The position numbers were made by a program, and so were the translations under genes. A DNA stretch of 53,822 nucleotides. Origin: a virus. Below are positions 16,554 through 24,361 of this stretch, one piece after another (position 1 is the first letter of the stretch; each line of letters opens with the position of its first letter). The notes beneath the pieces are model-generated. The model had not been told where the DNA came from. It made no database searches and saw nothing but the letters and a program-made list of their open reading frames with translations. The DNA is taken from positions 1 to 53,822 of IMG/VR virus record IMGVR_UViG_3300007522_000026. One strand, 5' to 3'.

Positions 16554-17138
16554 TTACTCCGATCTAATTCTGAAGCTGGTAGTTATCCAAGTTCTACTTT
16601 CGCCTTTACTCCCATCTGATTTGATTGGGGTTTCAAAGCCTGTGAGATGCCAAATTGATGTTTCTATGCCTTCCAGTTTAAAAATTCTTACTTGTTCCAC
16701 AATTTCATTAGGCACAGAGACTCGGTAGGTTTGATTAACACAACCAGGGCCTCTAATGCCCGTATTCGTACCAGTTTTTATTTCTGAGCCGGGCGGCTCA
16801 TCTGTAACCCAAATCACCGTTCCCTCTACATTCACACGCCCATCGGCACATTTTATACCATTTATTACAAGAGTATCATTTACACCTATTGTTGGATATG
16901 ATATACCGTCTATAATTTCTTGTTTATTTATAACTACCTGCAAGGGGTATTCGCCAAGTGGATTCCACTTAAATAGATAAATAAACGATTGTAAAAGTGT
17001 AATAACTAATATAGTCATTGCTATAGTAATGACTATTATACCAAAACGACCAATAGCTTTACGGAGTCTAATATCAGGAGAGGCCGAAACTTCTGCAAGA
17101 ATTTTATCAGATACACTCCCATGCTTATAAGAATCCAT
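16554..17138 (-). CDS. bitopic membrane protein
   Basis: A 194-residue protein: a short cytoplasmic N terminus, one membrane helix (about residues 32-55, FGIIVITIAMTILVITLLQS), then a beta-rich outer domain with two Cys (KCADG and PGCVNQT) that could form a disulfide. It is next to the holin-like gene, so a role in lysis control or the cell envelope is possible. Its start is closely preceded by a 7-codon frame ending in TAATG. Confidence 0.65.
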   Translation of the reverse strand: MDSYKHGSVSDKILAEVSASPDIRLRKAIGRFGIIVITIAMTILVITLLQSFIYLFKWNPLGEYPLQVVINKQEIIDGISYPTIGVNDTLVINGIKCADGRVNVEGTVIWVTDEPPGSEIKTGTNTGIRGPGCVNQTYRVSVPNEIVEQVRIFKLEGIETSIWHLTGFETPIKSDGSKGESRTWITTSFRIRSE

Positions 17139-17182
17139 TATGTTTTATCTTTTGTTCGCATATTCCGCCTTTGTATAAAGTA

Positions 17183-17191
17183 TGATATAAT
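17183..17191 (+). promoter_or_regulatory. extended -10 promoter for the tRNA gene
   Basis: TGATATAAT is a TGn-extended -10 box located 29 bases before the tRNA-Tyr gene; no good -35 box is seen at 17 bases. It lies in the divergent gap between the tRNA and the membrane protein gene. Confidence 0.55.
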
Positions 17192-17220
17192 AGATATCGA
17201 CAATACAATTAATATTTATA

Positions 17221-17303
17221 GGAAGCGTGAGAGAGTGGACAATTCTAGCAGGCTGTAAACCTGCCGCCCTTAGGCTACGCAAGTTCGAATCTTGCCGCTT
17301 CCA
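17221..17303 (+). tRNA. tRNA-Tyr (GTA anticodon)
   Basis: An 83-base class II tRNA. Acceptor stem GGAAGCG/CGCTTCC, anticodon stem GCAGG/CCTGC around loop CTGTAAA (anticodon GTA), long variable arm CGCCCTTAGGCTAC, T stem GCAAG/CTTGC with loop TTCGAAT, discriminator A. CCA is not encoded (the DNA reads ACCC). Confidence 0.95.
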
Positions 17304-17325
17304 CCCAATTAACTAGGAGAAAATA

Positions 17326-17481
17326 ATGCAAATGACCGTATGTGAATCCTGTGGCGTTGGACCAGAAGATGAATGTAATGATGAATGTAATATAGTAGAA
17401 AAAATGACAGAATCTACTGAACAAAGAAATGTTCTGCTTACCGAAGTCCTAAGAGACTACTATCATAGTAGGTGGATTTGA
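17326..17481 (+). CDS. small Cys-rich protein
   Basis: A 51-residue protein with CESCG, then CNDEC, a likely zinc site of four Cys. Ribosome site AGGAG six to seven bases before ATG. It is the only protein gene on the plus strand in this middle region and seems to be co-transcribed with the tRNA. Function unknown. Confidence 0.55.
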   Translation: MQMTVCESCGVGPEDECNDECNIVEKMTESTEQRNVLLTEVLRDYYHSRWI

Positions 17482-17821
17482 CCACCTACCTCTATCGTGT
17501 TTCATCGGCCGGAAGGTCACTCTCGCCTTGGCTGGGGCAAAACCTTGGTGAGCCTGCGTCGAGCGAGGCTTAGCCGCAACGTACCCAGCGGTGGTGACCC
17601 GCATACCATCGAAGATCCCTAGCGTGATGGTCGGGTCACCATGCCGCACCTACCCCGCCCACCGTGCGCTTCTCGCATCCATTGATGGAGCAGATGGGGC
17701 TTGCGTGACGGCGTCTGCCTCGGTTCACGTCACCCGTCAGGCGGACCCGTTCGTAGTGCATGTTGCACATCCCCTTGGCCTTGGCATTGCGGGTGCAGTG
17801 GGGTGCGGAGCATGTCGCCAT
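17449..17821 (-). pseudogene. decayed HNH-type zinc-finger gene
   Basis: From ATG at 17821 the protein reads MATCSAPHCTRNAKAKGMCN, then MHYERVRLTGD and ICSINGCEKRTVGG: a complete first CxxxxC...CxxHY knuckle and the beginning of a second one. The frame then ends at 17636. In the +1 frame the sequence resumes as VRHGDPTITLG, the tail that normally closes such knuckles in actinobacterial and phage HNH endonucleases, and stays open to 17449. The missing stretch (CxxHY of the second knuckle) plus the frame change point to an internal deletion. GC-rich, like the Rpf gene next to it. It could still make a truncated 61-residue protein. Confidence 0.6.
17468..17489. terminator. hairpin between convergent genes
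   Basis: An 8-bp perfect stem GTAGGTGG/CCACCTAC with a 6-base loop that contains the stop of the small Cys-rich gene. It marks the sudden change from AT-rich to GC-rich DNA. There is no clear U-tract, so termination is only likely. Confidence 0.45.
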
Positions 17822-17841
17822 ACTCCGCACCCCACCAGACG

Positions 17842-18252
17842 CTAGCAGCCGGTACCGTTCCACGCAGAAGCCCATCCGGCGTTCACGGTGTAGACCGCTA
17901 CAGCGTCTTGGATGTGTGGTGGCGCTGATCGGGCGGTCGGATAGCCGCCGTGCCCGGCCCTAGCGCTCATCGTGGCCCACGTACCACGGAGGTACTGATA
18001 CGCACCCGAAGCGGTGCTGGCAGGGTTCTTTGCTTGGTAGTCGCCGCCTGATTCGTGGGCTCGTACGCACGCTAGGAATCCGCCGGGAGGGGTATGTTCC
18101 TGTCTCGGGGGACTAAGATGAGCGTTTACCGCAGCCTGCTCAGTTGGATTAAGCGTATTATAAATCGCTACTTCTTCGGGGCTACACGCTGCCAGACCTA
18201 AGCCTGCAATGATAGCAAGTGATGTAATTGAAACTTTCTGTTTTATATTCAT
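17842..18252 (-). CDS. Rpf-like transglycosylase lipoprotein
   Basis: A 136-residue secreted lipoprotein. The signal peptide ends in a lipobox LAAC (Cys 23). The C-terminal 75 residues are a resuscitation-promoting-factor/transglycosylase-like domain: CVRAHESGGDYQ holds the catalytic Glu (E67), followed by GAYQYLRGTWATM and the PPHIQDAVAVYTVNAGW segment. Rpf domains cleave peptidoglycan and are mainly actinobacterial. ATG at 18252 is chosen because AAAGG precedes it; the longer frame upstream lacks a site. GC-rich body but AT-rich signal-peptide region. It could help DNA entry, lysis or exclusion of other phages, or be a cargo gene. Confidence 0.8.
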   Translation of the reverse strand: MNIKQKVSITSLAIIAGLGLAACSPEEVAIYNTLNPTEQAAVNAHLSPPRQEHTPPGGFLACVRAHESGGDYQAKNPASTASGAYQYLRGTWATMSARAGHGGYPTARSAPPHIQDAVAVYTVNAGWASAWNGTGC

Positions 18253-18280
18253 ATTTAACCTTTGTTCGTTGAATAGGACA

Positions 18281-18300
18281 GCCGCAGAATAAGCTGCGGC
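18281..18300 (-). promoter_or_regulatory. hairpin in the Rpf leader
   Basis: GCCGCAG/CTGCGGC, a 7-bp perfect stem with a 6-base loop in the roughly 95-base untranslated leader of the Rpf gene. No U-run follows. It may stabilise the leader or attenuate read-through from recA. Confidence 0.45.
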
Positions 18301-18351
18301 TACCTTACCGGTTCTCACGGTTAGGATTATGGCGTATAAACCATTACCTAT

Positions 18352-18380
18352 ATATTACGACATGGTTACGATTATGTCAA
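18352..18380 (-). promoter_or_regulatory. consensus sigma70-type promoter for the Rpf gene
   Basis: On the minus strand TTGACA (18380-18375), 17 bases, TAATAT (18357-18352): an almost perfect housekeeping promoter. The -35 box overlaps the end of recA, so the Rpf gene has its own strong transcript. The 13-base string ATGTCGTAATATA within it recurs in the promoter at 38.63 kb. Confidence 0.8.
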
Positions 18381-19361
18381 GACCTTTTTAGTAAGTTCTT
18401 TTGCGTAGTCCGGATTAGCATCAAGATAAGCAAGTACCTTAGGCTTACCATGACCTATCTTTTCCCCAGTAGATACATCAGAATACCAGCCGCTACTACC
18501 CTTATCAAGGTAGCCAAGTTTAACAGCAGCATCCACAATACTAGACTCATTACTCACACCAGAATCATAATATAAATCAAAATTACATTTCTGAAACGGC
18601 GGAGAAAACCTAGATTTAGGATTCTTAACCTGAACAGACTGACCAATAACTTCCTCACCCTGCTTCAACTGGCCAGTCCTAGATACCTCTAAACGTGTAG
18701 AAGAATAGAAAGGCAAAGCCTTACCGCCAGGAGTATAAGTTGTTGGACCCATACCATAACCACCGATCATTTCCCTGATCTGATTAACAAAGAAGATAAT
18801 AGTTTGAGATTGGCGATCAACCATAAACTGGTTAACCTTCTTCAAACCAGAAGACATCAGCCTAGCAAGTTGAGCAACATGAGCATCACCATAGTCACCA
18901 TTTATCTCAGCCCTAGTAACCATAGCGGCAGTAGAGTCAATAACGATAAGTGAAACATCATCTGCTTCTAAACACTTCTCAATAAGAGATAGAGTTTCCT
19001 CAGCAGAACCCGGCTGTGGAATCCACAGCTTCTTAAGATTAACACCAGAGTTCTCTGCCTTCTTAGGGTCGAAAGCGTTCTCAAGGTCAATATAAACAAC
19101 CTCACCAAACTGCTGTGCCTGACCCGCAAGCATTGTGGCTATACAAGACTTGGCACCACCGGGCTTGCCAAATGTTTCAACGATAGTGCCACGAGGTATA
19201 CCACCGTTTAGCATAATATCCAAAGATAGGATACCTGTAGGTATACGGCTAACACCCATAAGTTCATCTTCTGAAAGTGTTGCCATCAAACCTGGGCTGT
19301 CTTTGTTAATAGTTTTAACTACTTCACTTAGACTTTTTTTGCTTGTACTTTTCGCTACCAC
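18372..19361 (-). CDS. recA: RecA recombinase
   Basis: A 329-residue RecA. RIPTGILSLDIMLNGGIPRG leads into the P-loop GKPGGAKS (residues 65-72), then VYIDLENAFDP, VSLIVIDSTAAMV (Walker B), FVNQIREM and GGKALPFYSSTRLEV, all in RecA order. The P-loop carries Ala where RecA has Gly (normally GxxxxGKT). GTG at 19361 is chosen because AGAGGAG lies five bases upstream; an ATG 14 codons further up lacks a site. The C-terminal domain is shorter than in cellular RecA. Last gene of the replication operon. Confidence 0.92.
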   Translation of the reverse strand: MVAKSTSKKSLSEVVKTINKDSPGLMATLSEDELMGVSRIPTGILSLDIMLNGGIPRGTIVETFGKPGGAKSCIATMLAGQAQQFGEVVYIDLENAFDPKKAENSGVNLKKLWIPQPGSAEETLSLIEKCLEADDVSLIVIDSTAAMVTRAEINGDYGDAHVAQLARLMSSGLKKVNQFMVDRQSQTIIFFVNQIREMIGGYGMGPTTYTPGGKALPFYSSTRLEVSRTGQLKQGEEVIGQSVQVKNPKSRFSPPFQKCNFDLYYDSGVSNESSIVDAAVKLGYLDKGSSGWYSDVSTGEKIGHGKPKVLAYLDANPDYAKELTKKVLT

Positions 19362-19470
19362 GGAACTCCTCTTCTGGATGGATGTACTCTTTTTCGTATG
19401 CATCTTGCATACGTTGTTTGTTCTTGCGAGCCGCTTTACGCTGACTACTCCAAGGATTATTAGAACCCAT
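19324..19470 (-). CDS. small basic protein between dnaE and recA
   Basis: A 48-residue Lys/Arg/Gln-rich protein (begins MGSNNPWSSQRKAARKNK). Its ATG overlaps the dnaE stop as TAATG, and its end overlaps the recA start region by 38 bases. The recA ribosome site lies inside it, so its translation may be coupled to recA. No homology recognised. Confidence 0.6.
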   Translation of the reverse strand: MGSNNPWSSQRKAARKNKQRMQDAYEKEYIHPEEEFRGSEKYKQKKSK

Positions 19471-22400
19471 TATATGATATTGCCTTTCTTGTCATTAAAT
19501 TCAATGAATAAAGATTTGATAGAACTTTTTAAAGTATCAGTAGATTCAATACTGTACACATTACCTAAATCTATTGTAGCAGATCTTGATATGTAACATG
19601 AAACTGGCATAGAACCATAATTAGTTAAGAATACGCCTTTAAGTTTAGACATAAAGGTTGGATCACTACTAAACTTTAATGGCAGATACACACCAAATGT
19701 TTTACTGTTATCTATTTGTACTACATTAGAATCGACAGTTTCTAGAGAAGCTAGAGTGTAATGCCTTTCTTCTCTATAGTCGATCCCTGGCCTGATCCAC
19801 ATGTGTGTAACATCACCGGCTTTCAAAGTATTTACTTTCTTCCAATTTCTTGGGAAAGCAACTACTTCCATAGAACCAGTCTGGTCCTCCACCTGAATAA
19901 TGGCCATAGATTCATGTTTCTTAGTGAACTTAACTTCGATGCTGCTAATGATACAAAGAACTTTGATACCTTTCTCCTGTCCCATTGTGGGAAGATCGGA
20001 AAGGGTATGTTTAGCCATCTTGCTTGTATAGTCAGAAAGAGGATGGCCCGAAACATACATACCAATGTATTCTTTTTCTTTAGCAAGCATTTCATGTAAG
20101 CCAAATTCTTGTTCAGGTATTTTAATATCAACTAACTCTGTGTTATCAAATAAAGAATTCTGATTAATATTATTTTTTATGTTATCGTTACGAGTACTCT
20201 TCAAAAGATCTACTGATACAGAATGAATACCCAACCTTGTACCATACGCATCCAGAGCACCGCTAAGGGCAAGGGATTGCATAGCAGTGGTACTTGGGTT
20301 AATTCGCCTAGAGAAGTCATATAAGGTCTTGTACGGCCTCTCAGAGCATATCATCTCAGATAGATCAATACCAATGTTTCTAACATTTCTCAAACCAATA
20401 CGGATACCATCATCAGTAACAGAGAAATCTGAATTAGAAGTATTAACATCAGGAGGATGAACATTCAAACCCATCCTACGGGCCTCATACAAATAAAGGG
20501 CAACCTTATCCAACTCACCCATAACAGAAGAACATAGACAAGCCATAAACTCACGAGGATAATGCATCTTAAGATATGCAGTCCAAAAAGTTATATGGGC
20601 ATAAGGCATAGAATGCAAAGAAGAGAAACCATACAAACTAAAACCATCAATCTTATCAAAAAGATCTTCGCTGAAATCAGGATCATAGCCCTTGCCAACA
20701 CAACCATTAACGAACTTGCCACGCTCATCAGTCATAGCTTTAGTTTCTTTGCGACCAATAATCTTTCTAAGATTATCAGCCTCAGCCATAGAATAACCAG
20801 CGAACACCTGAGAAATCTTCATCAACTGTTCCTGATATAAAGGAATCTGATATGTTTCAGCAAGGATATCACGAGCATCCTCATGGAAAGGAACAGCAGC
20901 CTGCCTACCATTCTTCCTATCTGCATAATCATTATGCCAATTCTGTGCCATAGGACCTGGCCTATATAATGCTAGAACAGCAGAAATGTCACGAATGTTA
21001 GTGGGACGAAGATTACGAAGAAGATCTCGCATACCGCTAGATTCAATCTGGAAACATCCGACCGTCTCACCAAGCTTAAGCATCTCATAAGTGGCAATGT
21101 CATCAATCGGAATATCCTCAAGGGTAATCCCAACTATCTTAATGCAATCAGCAAGAACATCTAAAGTCTTAAGACCCAAAAAATCCATCTTCAACAAGCC
21201 AACATCTTCAACAGCTTTCTTATCCCACTGGGTAAGAATAGAACCATCCTTACGAGTCTCCAACGGAACAAGCTCAATCAAAGGTCTATCACCAATAACA
21301 ACACCAGCAGCATGAATACCAGACTGGCGAATCAAGCCCTCAAGACCTAAAGCAACATCAATAACTTCTTTAACTTCAGAGTCACTAATGTACATATCTC
21401 TCAAAGTTTGAGCGTTATGATAACCAGCCTCGAACTTGGGATCTTTTTCAAGGCAAGCCCAAAGCGGGATGTCAACACCAGAAATAGCCTTAGGCATAGC
21501 CTCAGATATTTTGCCACCCAAAGAGAATGGAAGATCAAGGATTCTTACAGTATCACGAATAGCAGTACGACCCTTCATCGTACCAAAAGTAGCAATCTGA
21601 GCAACATAATCCGAACCATACTTAGAACTTGTATAATTAATAATTGTTTCCCTGTGCCTTTGCTCCCAGTCCAAATCAACATCAGGCATAGTGATACGGC
21701 TAGGGTTCAAGAAACGCTCAAAGATAAGACCATATTCCAAAGGTTCAACATGAGTAATTCTTAAACAATAACTTACTATAGAACCGCAAGCAGAGCCACG
21801 GCCAGGGCCAGAAAGAATACCTTCACTCTGAGCAAACAACATTATATCCCACAGGATTAAGAAATAAGAGCTAACACCCATAGAGTTAATAACCGAAAGC
21901 TCATACTCTAACCTGTCAATAATTTCCTGATTTAACTCACCATAACGTGCCTTAGCACCATCGTAAGTAAGATGTCTAAGATAAGATACATCGCCATCAA
22001 AACCCTCCGGAACATCAAACACAGGAAGATGCTGGGTCTTAAAGTCAATATCAACACAAGCACGTTCAGCTATAAGCAAAGTATTATCACAAGCCTCGTC
22101 AGCCCAATCGCCAAGCGAACGCATATACTCAGAAGGCTTCAAATAGTACTCGTGATTATGAAACTTGAAACGCTTAGGATCAGAAAGCTTCGCCCCAGTC
22201 TGACAGCATAATAACACCTCATGGCTAGAACAATCTTCCTTATGGGTATAATGCGTATCCTGAGTTAGAACAGTAGGCGCACCAATCTCTCTAGCAATCT
22301 GCAGAAGAAGAGGATTGGTTCTACGTTGCTCAGGGAGATCATGATCCATTAGTTCAATAAAGAAATTATCTTTACCAACAATATCTTGAAACCTTGCAGC

Positions 22401-22907
22401 ATTAGTTTTAGCCGCAAGATAATTGTTATGCAGCAAAGGCTGCAGCACAGGACCACCAAGACAACCAGAAGCAACAATGATGCCCTCAGAGTGTGACTCT
22501 AGAAAAGACCAGTCGGTTCTAGGTTTCCTATACAAACCATTTATATAAGCATCACTAGAAATCTTTAGAAGGTTATGATAACCCTCATTGTTCTCAGCGA
22601 ATACCGAAAGATGATAATAGCTTTTATTAGAACCATCAATATCACCATTACTATCAGACTGCTTAACACCAGTTCTCTCAAGACGGTCATCAGCAAAGTA
22701 TGCTTCCATGCCAAGAATAGGCTTAACATCCCGCTTCTTACATTCCTTATAAAAATCTATAATACCAGAAACAGTACCATGATCAGATATACCAATACCT
22801 GGCATACCGAGTTCTTTGGCACGAGAAACAAGACCACTAATCTTAGATGCACCATCCAACTTAGAATATGCTGTGTGCGTATGTAAAGATACGAATTGTT
22901 TACTCAC
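19470..22907 (-). CDS. dnaE: DNA polymerase III alpha subunit
   Basis: An 1145-residue C-family replicase. N-terminal PHP domain with intact metal-site signatures (HTHTAYS, H9/H11; SDHGT, D42/H43), suggesting active PHP proofreading. Polymerase core: GPGRGSACGSIVSYCL, then PDVDLDWEQRH with two catalytic Asp, and LKMDFLGLKTLDVL with the third. Further on a helix-hairpin-helix region and an OB-fold (VLCIISSIEVKFT ... MEVVAFPRNWKKV). Close to bacterial DnaE in length (about 1160). GTG start overlapping the upstream gene by 8 bases. It is the phage's own replicase. Confidence 0.95.
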   Translation of the reverse strand: MSKQFVSLHTHTAYSKLDGASKISGLVSRAKELGMPGIGISDHGTVSGIIDFYKECKKRDVKPILGMEAYFADDRLERTGVKQSDSNGDIDGSNKSYYHLSVFAENNEGYHNLLKISSDAYINGLYRKPRTDWSFLESHSEGIIVASGCLGGPVLQPLLHNNYLAAKTNAARFQDIVGKDNFFIELMDHDLPEQRRTNPLLLQIAREIGAPTVLTQDTHYTHKEDCSSHEVLLCCQTGAKLSDPKRFKFHNHEYYLKPSEYMRSLGDWADEACDNTLLIAERACVDIDFKTQHLPVFDVPEGFDGDVSYLRHLTYDGAKARYGELNQEIIDRLEYELSVINSMGVSSYFLILWDIMLFAQSEGILSGPGRGSACGSIVSYCLRITHVEPLEYGLIFERFLNPSRITMPDVDLDWEQRHRETIINYTSSKYGSDYVAQIATFGTMKGRTAIRDTVRILDLPFSLGGKISEAMPKAISGVDIPLWACLEKDPKFEAGYHNAQTLRDMYISDSEVKEVIDVALGLEGLIRQSGIHAAGVVIGDRPLIELVPLETRKDGSILTQWDKKAVEDVGLLKMDFLGLKTLDVLADCIKIVGITLEDIPIDDIATYEMLKLGETVGCFQIESSGMRDLLRNLRPTNIRDISAVLALYRPGPMAQNWHNDYADRKNGRQAAVPFHEDARDILAETYQIPLYQEQLMKISQVFAGYSMAEADNLRKIIGRKETKAMTDERGKFVNGCVGKGYDPDFSEDLFDKIDGFSLYGFSSLHSMPYAHITFWTAYLKMHYPREFMACLCSSVMGELDKVALYLYEARRMGLNVHPPDVNTSNSDFSVTDDGIRIGLRNVRNIGIDLSEMICSERPYKTLYDFSRRINPSTTAMQSLALSGALDAYGTRLGIHSVSVDLLKSTRNDNIKNNINQNSLFDNTELVDIKIPEQEFGLHEMLAKEKEYIGMYVSGHPLSDYTSKMAKHTLSDLPTMGQEKGIKVLCIISSIEVKFTKKHESMAIIQVEDQTGSMEVVAFPRNWKKVNTLKAGDVTHMWIRPGIDYREERHYTLASLETVDSNVVQIDNSKTFGVYLPLKFSSDPTFMSKLKGVFLTNYGSMPVSCYISRSATIDLGNVYSIESTDTLKSSIKSLFIEFNDKKGNII

Positions 22908-23259
22908 TTAATGGCTTTTCATTAACCACATCGTAATGAGGGCGATTATCATTACCAATATCCCTAATCTGAAAAGAAAGCAAACATAGGCAATGCCATG
23001 CAGCGTGACTCCAATGTGATAAACCTGACTCAGGATCAATATCCTCACCAGCCCAAGCAAGATTAGCATGTCTTTGCATGGCGTCATAAGCCAAAGAGTA
23101 ATCAAAGCCTCTGAGATAGTTATATCTAGCATATTTATCCAAACCATAACCAGCGACCTCACCTAAAGCCAACATAGCTAGAGGATCAAGAGCAGAAATC
23201 TGAGATGGTTTATTACACTTTGCGCCACCCGTATTGGGATCAACATGTCTAACTTCCAT
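22900..23259 (-). CDS. dATP/dGTP diphosphohydrolase-like protein
   Basis: A 119-residue protein that resembles the phage dGTP_diPhyd_N/MazZ-type family: ISALDPLAMLALGEVAGYG, then KYARYNYLRGFDYSLAYDAMQRHANLA in outline and GLSHWSHAAWHCLCLL. These enzymes hydrolyse dGTP or dATP to the monophosphate. In Z-genome phages the partner is PurZ, which is not seen here, so a role in the nucleotide pool is more likely. It lies directly upstream of dnaE and overlaps it. Confidence 0.72.
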   Translation of the reverse strand: MEVRHVDPNTGGAKCNKPSQISALDPLAMLALGEVAGYGLDKYARYNYLRGFDYSLAYDAMQRHANLAWAGEDIDPESGLSHWSHAAWHCLCLLSFQIRDIGNDNRPHYDVVNEKPLSE

Positions 23260-23725
23260 TATTTATTCTTTCTTCTAATTGATATAAGTTTATTGTACTA
23301 TTATTTTGATAAGTTAACCAAACCAAAGCAAGACAAAGTGGTTGAAACCTTTTCTTATCACCATGAACTATTCCCAAATGGCAAGGCTCATTGCAAAGAG
23401 TTATAAGATTATGTGGCTGAGAACACCACTTAAAGTATCTTGCTTCACTCTTATAGTATATATGATGCACAACAAGATTGCTAGTACCACCACATAATCT
23501 ACAACATTTATCTCTAAATAAAACCTTATCATAATTTATCTGACATACAGATGCGAAGTTTTCCCGCCCAACTGATCTGACTGTAGTCTTTTTAATAGTC
23601 TTTGATCTCTTATAAATTTGCTGATTGTAGCAGTCATAAGAACAGAAACTAGACAACCCAATAAAAAACATATCATCTTTAGGAACATATTTCTCACAAT
23701 TCTTACAACGTAAAGATTTAGACAT
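23249..23725 (-). CDS. HNH endonuclease
   Basis: A 158-residue protein with two N-terminal zinc-type elements (CKNCEKYVP; CSYDCYNQQ) and an HNH core: CRLCGGTSNLVVHHIYYKS then NLITLCNEPCHLGIVHG. The ββα-metal motif looks complete. It lies inside the replication operon and overlaps the next gene by 11 bases. Could be a free-standing homing endonuclease or an enzyme of phage DNA processing. Confidence 0.82.
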   Translation of the reverse strand: MSKSLRCKNCEKYVPKDDMFFIGLSSFCSYDCYNQQIYKRSKTIKKTTVRSVGRENFASVCQINYDKVLFRDKCCRLCGGTSNLVVHHIYYKSEARYFKWCSQPHNLITLCNEPCHLGIVHGDKKRFQPLCLALVWLTYQNNSTINLYQLEERINNGS

Positions 23726-23731
23726 TAAACA

Positions 23732-23974
23732 TTACTGTTCGGGATTACGAAGCTGAAGTAGGCCGTCATCCACAAGCCACTTAAGATCGTTTTGAATCCT
23801 CTCATAAACGATTTCTCGCTCTTCAGTATTAGCATTGAGAAGCATAGCCTTCTCAATGGCAACAGAATCCGATTGCTCACGGGACTCAACATACTTTAAT
23901 ACAAAACCTTCATCTAGAAAAGTTACCTCATGAACAAATATTGGTCCAGAATGGGCTTCTTCAATTAAACTCAT
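23732..23974 (-). CDS. hypothetical protein
   Basis: An 80-residue acidic protein with a helical C-terminal half (YERIQNDLKWLVDDGLLQLR) that resembles a small winged-helix but is not secure. It overlaps the upstream gene by 4 bases and lies inside the replication operon. Confidence 0.6.
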   Translation of the reverse strand: MSLIEEAHSGPIFVHEVTFLDEGFVLKYVESREQSDSVAIEKAMLLNANTEEREIVYERIQNDLKWLVDDGLLQLRNPEQ

Positions 23975-24357
23975 AACTCCAATGCCCCCTTTAAGTCGAA
24001 TCCAAATTCTTGATCTTCTTCAGGATAAATATAAGAAACCTCAACTAAGCCATCGTTAATACCATTTACTTTCTTATCCAAATTATCATACATAAGTTTA
24101 GCCTTATCAATATCAATATGTTCAACATCTTCAACAATGAAAGTATTAACACGCTTCAACTCACCGCTTTTAACGATATGCGAAAACTTTGGAACATCAA
24201 TTCGATAATGAACAAGAGCAACACCGATATCACCGCTAGAACGTGCAGCAGCAGTATCGTTATCCTCAATCCACTTGCCCCTGAATGAACCCTCATATAC
24301 CTTAACGGGCGTACCATCCTGATACTCTACACCATCTTTACTTAGCTCTTTAGCCAT
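23971..24357 (-). CDS. hypothetical protein
   Basis: A 128-residue beta-rich acidic protein of unknown family. It follows the primase-helicase gene after 4 bases. Its position suggests a replication accessory. Confidence 0.6.
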   Translation of the reverse strand: MAKELSKDGVEYQDGTPVKVYEGSFRGKWIEDNDTAAARSSGDIGVALVHYRIDVPKFSHIVKSGELKRVNTFIVEDVEHIDIDKAKLMYDNLDKKVNGINDGLVEVSYIYPEEDQEFGFDLKGALEL

Positions 24358-24361
24358 CTAA

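Noticed and set aside
22900-23259. Evidence for a 2-aminoadenine (Z) genome
   Set aside because: No PurZ or Z-type PolA-family polymerase in the window; the replicase is DnaE.
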